Below, in pieces: positions 58,501 through 64,000 of a stretch of 64,000 bases of DNA. How positions within the stretch are numbered: the first letter of the stretch is position 1; the number at the start of each line of letters is the position of its first letter. This stretch comes from Datisca glomerata (Eukaryota > Streptophyta > Magnoliopsida > Cucurbitales > Datiscaceae), in NCBI GenBank assembly GCA_003255025.1, contig QANY01008648.1:388932-452931 (forward strand), in the 5' to 3' direction. The notes under the pieces are model-generated. The model was not told the DNA's origin, did no database searches, and saw only the letters and a program-made list of their open reading frames with translations. The position numbers and the translations under genes were made by a program.

Positions 58501-61500
58501 GGAGGCATATCCATATACCTTTCTTCGTCCAAGTTGCTGTGTAGAAAGGCATTTTCCACATCGAATTGCTGTAGAGGCCAATTTGGAATACTTGTTGTGC
58601 AAAGGTCTCTTGATAATTCAGTCCATAAGTCTGAGTATTACCCCATAGCAACCAATCTCACTTTGAATCTTTCAATTGAGCCATTTGCTTTATACTTAAT
58701 TGTGAACACCCACGCGCATCTCACCGTTTATGGTCTTTGGGTAGATTTTTAACCACATCCCAAGTATCATTCTTATGCAAAGCTCCCATCTCTTCAAGAA
58801 TAGCTGCCTTCCTTTTAAGAACTTTAAGAGCCTCATGTACATCTTTAGGGATCTTTTCATTGAACAACTGTGAGATAAAAGAGCTATAATTTCCATTTAT
58901 TCTATGAAGAGACAATTTTTCTAAGAGCAATGGGAACATCAAGATCAGTATCAACTTGAAGTGAAGGAGAGTCGAGATTTTCAGTATTTAGATCATGGTG
59001 AGATGATTGGCCTTGAGAGAGATATGGTTCTCCATTCTATCCTTCTTTTTTCTAGAGTATGTTAGTAACTCATCATTCTTTTTCAGTTGGAAGATGTAGG
59101 GATATTTGAGAATCATCTATTTTAGTAGTACCATTTTGTTCCAAAACTACTGTCATGATTTGCCTCTTCTGAAGTAGAAATAGGAATATCATGTATGAGG
59201 GGAAATGGAACGAACCAAGACTGATTTTCCTTTTCTTTTCTCTCCCCCTGAAGATCAGGAAAGGGTAAATAGGATTGATCTTCTAAAAAACTTACATCCA
59301 AAGTAATGAATGTCCTGCGAGATGGAGGGTGATATTACTTATATCCTTTCTATGTGTAGGCGTATTCTAAGGTGTATTTGAGAGTTTTGGGATCAAATTC
59401 AGACCCTTCGTGAATATGCACAAAAACTACACAACCAAACACTTTGAGGGAAAGAGACCCTAAGAGACTATGGGGTCGGTCCATGGATTTTCCTTCGTTT
59501 TGTCGCATTTCCCTCAAACTATATCAAATCAAAAGGTTGAAAATGAAAAGTAAAAAAAAATGGGGCCTTTTTTATGGGCTCGACTCCAAGCAACATTCTT
59601 CTTAGAAAAATGTCTTTAAGTTAAAAGAAAAAAATATGGGGCCTCTTTCAAATGGCCCCCTCCATGCAAATGCCACATTAGAAGAAAACCTAATAGTAAA
59701 GTTGAAAAAAGTAAAAATTCTTGGGGTTCTAAGTGGGGCCCTAGGCCTGAGCCCAAGTTTCTTAGGCTTGGGCTGGCCCAGTCCAAGGGTAGGCGGTTGG
59801 CTTAACTAAAATTAAAAGGAAAAGACCCAATATACAAATTGACATAGTAGCCAAATACCCTATGGAAGAAACATCATCCTTTGGAGGTTCTCACTACTCA
59901 CTCATGTTAATTTTTAAGCTATGAACTTTAAACAAGCGGATGGTAAACTTGAGGTTGCATAACTAGAAACTATATATGTGGACTAGAAGACGATATTAGA
60001 TTCTGCAAACAACAAATGGGATATTGAAAGACCAACCTTTCAAGCCTCAAGCCCAGAAATCTATGATGGTATGGATAATCAAGATATATAAATGAGGAGA
60101 CAAATGGTCGCCTAGGTGAAGAGTTGACGGGTTGTGGATAAAACCTTTAGGCAGTGTTTGTTTTGAGGTTGTGAGATGTCGAACATCTAATATCACCTCC
60201 ATCTTAACATTTCCTTGTTTGGAATGGAGAAGGTAAGGAAATATGAGATCTAAGATTGTGAAAGTCATGAGATTACCTTACCTCCATTTGAGGTCATGTC
60301 AAACCTTCCAAAACTAGTCCAAGAATGTTTGAATATTTTGTCTTTTGGTTGTCCCTTTTTTTTTACTTCTAGCCACAGGCATAAGAACAAATTTTTTTGT
60401 CTGTTTTGTAATCCTAGAAATGCTTCTAATTAATTTTTATTTTTTTAAGTAATTATATTATTTGATAGAAGTTTAAATAGACAAGTTTCCCACCAATAAA
60501 TTCCACATACCAAACAAAGTAGGTTCAATCAATGACATTGTGGGCGTATTAAAAGGAGGAAACGGAAAGAGAGGAGATTCACGAGGATTTCTTCCAACTC
60601 AGCTCTATTACATGCTTATGCATTTTATTAAGCATTTCTTCCGACTCATATCTATTTAAGTTTGTGATAGTGTGGTAATGTTTAAACTTTATATGTGGGA
60701 GGTATGATTATTGTTGTTTTTAGTGATCAACACTCCTGCTTTGACTCTGTTTAGCCCATCTGTATACCTTTTGAGCTGTTCTTGATAAGAAATACAATTT
60801 TCCCTGGACCATATTGTCATCAAACAATTAGAGTTTTGAGTCGTAGAGAAAGAAAATAAAGAGCGTATTTTCCTTCATATTCTTTTTAACTCTGTTTCTA
60901 TATAATTTTTTCATCAGCAATAATTAATGAACAACTTATTTGCTTACAAATGGCAGATAAACACTTTATCTAGTATTCGTGTTATTATGCCAAATGATAT
61001 TTTGTCGCTGGAAGCGCGAGAATATACAGTTAAGAAGATCCCTGAAGTTTTTTTTAGATTTCCCAAGGGAATTCCCCTCCTAGATCCAGAAGAAGATATG
61101 AAGGTATGATACTTTATTGTTGGTGTTTCTTCTTGATTGCTCTTCATTTTTATTAATTTTTACCCTAATTTGTCACTCAGATTCAAAGCAGTTCATACAG
61201 AAAGGCAGCCCGAAGAATAGAAGCCTTAGAAAGCTTGTTTGACAAGCATGGAGTTGCGAAATCTCCACTTATTGAGCAGAAGCTCAAAGTATTTTATATG
61301 AAGCAGGAGTTGACAACAAAGATCAGGGCACTTAAGAAAACAATGCGTTCGTCCACTGTGCTGGCTTTTAAAGACGAACTGAAAGCAAGGAAACGGGTTC
61401 TGCGGAGGCTAGGGTATCTCTCTTTGTCCTTGTTTCTGTCTCTCAAAATAATAGAAGACTCTTTTTTGTTTTGTGTGCTCTCCTTGATTCAAATGTTCAG

Positions 61501-63899
61501 TAGCTTGACTTTTTTTGGCTGTTTGATTCAAAACTGCAATGATACATTCCAATTTCGTTTGAAATTAAAATTGATAATCTTGTTAAAAATCTCAAATGAA
61601 GTTTCGGTATAAATTTTACTCAGTAACTAGTGATAATGATAATAAACAAATGAGATTCTATTCAGAAATCAATTGACGTGAGAGAACTATAGTTTTCTTT
61701 TGCAGTTTTACCCTATGACAGTAGACTAATGCGCCTGAATTTTAGTAGATTTAACTTGAAGCTTCATGGTATATAAGAAAACTTTGGTCTTAATTATAAT
61801 TTACATCAATCTAAGTTTTTAGCATTAAATTACTTGACAATATTTTCTGTATTTCAAATAGGCTGTATAGTGGTAAATCAAACGGTAATTATGCTATTGG
61901 TCCCTACAAATTTAACTCGCTTTCAATAACATTTGGTGTCAATGTGGTCCCCCATGCATTGTTCACCCATGGCAAAGCACGTGTGGATTATTTTCGTCCA
62001 ATCATCACTTGTTTGATATCTTTTCCATAAGACCTTGTAGCTCAAGTCTATGTCAGCTCACTTTAAACGGTAGTAAAAATCATATTGATACGTATTCACT
62101 CTGAGAGGCAAATGTAAGCCAATAACATGCAAACTGAGTAAACTATGGTTAGATGGGTGATAACTAGATTGGAAAAGATCCACGGTGCAATGCGGTGATG
62201 ATAGATGTGAGGTCCACATTTACACAATGTATTTATGAGGATCACATTAACTAAATTAGAACTATAAGAATTTTGTTCAAATGGAGATAATACAGTCCAA
62301 CAGTATATTCTCGCAAATGGAAATTGAATTTTCGGTTTTTCTTTCCCCTAAGACCATGTTTGGACCTTGGAAAATAGGAGGGAAAGAAAAATGAGAGGAA
62401 AAGTAAGTGGAATTAGAGGAAAAAGGGAGTGCAATTAATAATATAGTAAAATTATTCATATAACTGTTTTCCTTCACCTATTCCAAATCTTCCATACAAT
62501 GAAAATGCAATCCTTTATTTTTCCTTTCTTTTCCTCACTAATTTCCAATATCTAAACACAGCCTAAAGCTTTGATCAACATGTATGTGTTTGTTGGGAAC
62601 TTGCAATGACCTAATTTTACAGACTTGCTAAATTATCTGATGTTGGTTTTTCTCATTGCAGGTATGTTACAAGTGATGACGTTGTGGAGTTGAAAGGGAA
62701 GGTTGCATGTGAAATCAGCAGTGCAGATGAGTTGACTCTAACAGAGCTTATGTTCAATGGGATCTTGAAGGATGTAAAGGTAGAAGAGATGGTTTCTCTT
62801 CTCTCTTGCTTTGTGTGGCAGGAAAAACTTCAGGACGCTGCAAAGCCTAGGGAAGAGCTTGATCTGCTTTTTACGCAATTACAAGACACAGCTAGAAGGA
62901 TTGCCAAGGTTCAGCTTGAGAGTAAGGTGATAGCAACTTTCTTTTTGCTATAGCTCATTTACTTGCTTGAAGCTTTTGGTCGATTTGGGTGTGGATGTCG
63001 ACACAGTGAATATGATTTAAGATTAAGTTGGACAAATTTATTTCACATATATAGTTGATCAGTTTGGAATGCTTTCAATGCAAAAAAAGTTTAAAATTAT
63101 ATTGATTAACTGAGATTATAAATCTCAGTTATGTCAAGTCCAGATTCTCAGTAGTTGTCTGAATGTCTTAGCTCGTTAATAGCATTTTAAGTAAAATACA
63201 AATTATGGTCTAAATGTTTTCTTGAATACGCAGTTTCTTCATAAAATTTGGTCAAGTCAATTTAGTTCTTTGTCCAACATATGATAGGCATATTCTTCTT
63301 TTTAATTAGTTTTGATGTGTTTGGTGTTTAATTTGTTTTTGTGATAAAATCATTTTTCTGAACTTAGATGCTACGTTTCACTGACTTTAACTTCCCTAAG
63401 TAGAGTTATAATATTCATAACGCCAATGAATATTCATGTTATGAATACGTAAGATGTTTGGCTGCGGTTGTAACTTGTAAATGTGGCAATTCTCACCTTT
63501 CTGAGTAGAAAATTTTAATTGCTTATTGCTGCATTGGTGGTAGCTGATGATGAGGAATTGCTGTTAAATGAATATTGTCATTTCCTTTTGGTTGAAACTA
63601 TTGTGATATAAATATAACAGGTTCAAATAGATGTGGAGGGCTTTGTCGGTTCATTTAGGCCAGATATAATGGAGGCAGTGTATGCATGGGCGAAAGGATC
63701 CAAATTCTATGAGATAATGGAAATTACAAAGGTTTTTGAGGGAAGCTTGATTAGGGCTATTAGGAGATTAGAAGAAGTTCTTCAACAACTAATAAAAGCA
63801 GCCAACTCCATTGGAGAAACTGAGCTTCAATCTAAATTTGAAGAAGCTGTTTCCAAAATCAAGAGGGACATCGTCTTTGCAGCTTCTCTCTATTTGTAG
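48864..63899 (+). CDS. MTR4: MTR4, DExH-box RNA helicase of the nuclear exosome (15 coding exons)
   Basis: Exons: 48864-48916, 49243-49519, 50228-50428, 50522-50740, 51575-51913, 53287-53391, 54071-54181, 54729-54979, 55539-55662, 56087-56369, 56448-56602, 60957-61103, 61181-61413, 62662-62926, 63621-63899 (stop TAG). All introns are GT-AG and phases join without a break: 1013 codons from ATG 48864, 1004 from ATG 48891; plant MTR4 is about 990. Domains: RecA1 (~95-260, Walker A AHTSAGKT at 113-120, DEVH at 204-207, SAT at 235-237), RecA2 (~270-525, [10 protein letters not shown] at 477-486), arch/KOW (~560-830), DSHCT (~845-1013). It unwinds RNA with ATP and feeds rRNA precursors and aberrant transcripts to the exosome, mainly in the nucleolus. 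Choice of MTR4 over the paralogue HEN2 rests on N-terminal KRKSV-, NALVPS-ESDKK and the C-terminus [11 protein letters not shown]. Odd: Trp replaces the usual Leu in TTEI(L)RSM. No frame-breaking lesion was seen. Confidence 0.93.
50228..51913 (+). CDS. MTR4: MTR4 exons 3-5: RecA1 ATPase core
   Basis: Exon 3 opens [20 protein letters not shown] (Walker A, ATP phosphate binding) and has the [14 protein letters not shown] and [13 protein letters not shown] motifs that contact RNA. Exon 4 has DEVHYMRD (Mg/ATP hydrolysis) and [14 protein letters not shown]. Exon 5 starts [20 protein letters not shown] and ends in the first RecA2 strand, [19 protein letters not shown]. Intron 4 (50741-51574, 834 bp) starts GTTTAA, a weak donor. 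Confidence 0.92.
52034..53090. mobile_element. 1057-bp MULE (possible Pack-MULE) in MTR4 intron 5
   Basis: GGGAAAATTTCACTGTACTC at 52034 is matched by the inverted end GAGTAAAGTGAAATTTTCCC at 53090, and similarity continues inward for ~170 bp on both sides (GTAATAGT, CTTTGAACCTTAAA, CAAATTTAACG, ACACTCAAAATGA). Flanks TATTTATAT (52025-52033) and TATTCATAG (53091-53099) match at 7 of 9 positions, fitting the 9-bp target duplication of Mutator-type elements. The interior has no transposase. A minus-strand frame (52196-52507) contains [20 protein letters not shown], a coiled-coil-like stretch that could be a captured host exon, hence Pack-MULE. Confidence 0.8.
53287..54979 (+). CDS. MTR4: MTR4 exons 6-8: RecA2
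   Basis: Exon 6 (105 bp) gives [14 protein letters not shown] then [11 protein letters not shown]. Exon 7 gives [20 protein letters not shown] and [13 protein letters not shown]. Exon 8 has [20 protein letters not shown] and the arginine-finger motif [15 protein letters not shown]. Exons 5 and 6 are separated by a 1373-bp intron carrying the MULE insertion. Confidence 0.92.
55539..61103 (+). CDS. MTR4: MTR4 exons 9-12: winged helix link, arch and KOW
   Basis: Exon 9 gives [20 protein letters not shown] and ends [12 protein letters not shown]. Exon 10 is the first arch helix ([38 protein letters not shown]) and the KOW entry [15 protein letters not shown] and W-GVIINF. Exon 11 ends the KOW ([34 protein letters not shown]). 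Exon 12 is the return arch helix ([35 protein letters not shown]). KOW binds structured RNA and adaptor proteins. Exon 12 follows a 4354-bp intron containing a retrotransposon. PEVFFRFP is more diverged than the family's usual SELLxRxP stretch. Confidence 0.9.
56913..59520 (-). mobile_element. Ty1/copia retrotransposon, 5'-truncated, antisense in MTR4 intron 11
   Basis: A 3' LTR of 198 bp lies at 56913-57110 (TGTTG...CAACA), next to a CTCCCCCTCAAG block that is the minus-strand polypurine tract. Upstream on the minus strand are parts of Pol back to the end of integrase near 59500. No 5' LTR, gag or primer binding site is present, so the insertion is truncated or its 5' part was deleted. No target duplication can be checked. 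It is antisense to MTR4 and lies wholly between exons 11 and 12. Confidence 0.85.
57077..59510 (-). pseudogene. Copia pol relic (integrase end, RT, RNase H)
   Basis: Readable on the minus strand in order: integrase C-terminal part near 59280-59450 ([35 protein letters not shown]); linker; RT from ~58950 ([18 protein letters not shown]) through [15 protein letters not shown] (~58640) to the catalytic [11 protein letters not shown] near 58300; then [20 protein letters not shown] (~58030) and the RNase H end ([20 protein letters not shown], ~57240, then LANIFTKG). Many frameshifts and stops. The Asp pair of the RT is kept, but the protein cannot be made. Confidence 0.88.
59521..60956. other. Rest of MTR4 intron 11
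   Basis: No coding content. 59560-59780 is a GGGGCC-containing stretch (TAAGTGGGGCCCTAGGCCTG). 60150-60500 may contain a degraded MITE (GCAGTGTTTGTTTTGAGG versus the inverted CCAAACAAAGTAGG), but the ends do not match well. Confidence 0.35.
61181..63899 (+). CDS. MTR4: MTR4 exons 13-15: DSHCT helical domain and stop
   Basis: Exon 13 gives [20 protein letters not shown] and [20 protein letters not shown]. Exon 14 gives [40 protein letters not shown] and [11 protein letters not shown]. Exon 15 gives VDGEGF-like [52 protein letters not shown] and [11 protein letters not shown], then TAG at 63897. This ratchet-like bundle holds RNA in the helicase channel. The remaining 100 bases are T-rich 3' UTR with no obvious poly(A) signal before the window ends. 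Confidence 0.93.
62352..62563. mobile_element. Tourist/Harbinger-like MITE in MTR4 intron 13
   Basis: 212 bp. Left GACCATGTTTGGACCTTGGA and right end, read inverted, GGCTGTGTTTAGATATTGGA are imperfect terminal inverted repeats that continue for ~50 bp (AGGGAAAGAAA / AGGAAAAGAAA). It is flanked by TAA on both sides (62349-62351, 62564-62566), the 3-bp target typical of PIF/Harbinger MITEs. No coding capacity. Confidence 0.7.
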
Positions 63900-64000
63900 C
63901 CTTTACTGTCTTTTTTTTTTCATGTCTGTTTGGTTCAAATGATAGAATAGTTAGCTCCAGCATCTCTATATTCCTCTTTTTTTCCCTTTTTCTTATATTT

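Noticed and set aside
60150..60500. Possible MITE in MTR4 intron 11
   Set aside because: The proposed terminal repeats match at only part of their length and no target duplication was found.

Overview
This is a eudicot nuclear window: AT-rich, with GT-AG introns and dense plant transposable elements. The species cannot be named from it. It holds one complete host gene, MTR4, at the right end. The other ~48 kb is a stack of nested, mostly decayed mobile elements with a few captured or broken host gene pieces. No tRNA, rRNA or CRISPR array was seen.

Left to right: the right-hand part of a CACTA element carrying an ALDH3-like exon fragment (1-3248); LTR-like sequence, a copia gag relic, simple repeats, a MAP65 exon-intron fragment and a LINE-type RNase H relic (3.3-9.0 kb); a broken Mutator-like (MULE) transposase (10.4-12.5 kb); an LTR element with no visible gag-pol and two tandem-repeat arrays (12.8-17.5 kb); a DUF1985-like relic split by a full-length Ty3/gypsy chromovirus with a perfect 5-bp target duplication (18.6-25.3 kb); a MULE carrying both a MuDR-type transposase and a plant mobile domain (PMD/MAIL-type) gene (27.5-33.5 kb); a second PMD relic; a terminal-inverted-repeat element filled with an ~81-bp minisatellite (35.6-36.9 kb); an internally deleted zinc-finger hAT-type gene interrupted by a second non-coding LTR element with a perfect CATAC target duplication (36.9-42.6 kb); a possible solo LTR; an internally deleted relative of the PMD-MULE (45.6-47.3 kb); and a ~0.7 kb purine tract.

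From 48.86 to 63.90 kb lies MTR4, the Ski2-like DExH RNA helicase of the nuclear exosome. It was rebuilt by hand as 15 exons with consistent phases, 1013 codons from the first in-frame ATG. No ATG exists where the conserved N-terminus begins (GTG there); a spliced upstream exon supplies one. Its introns carry a 1.06-kb MULE (possibly a Pack-MULE), an antisense 5'-truncated copia element and a Tourist-like MITE, yet the coding exons read intact.

The window works as a record of nested insertion rather than an operon-like system. The best candidates for novelty are the PMD-MULE with its deletion derivative and shared subterminal repeats, the two LTR elements built from tandem arrays, and the template-switch-like inverted LTR fragment near 18.6 kb.
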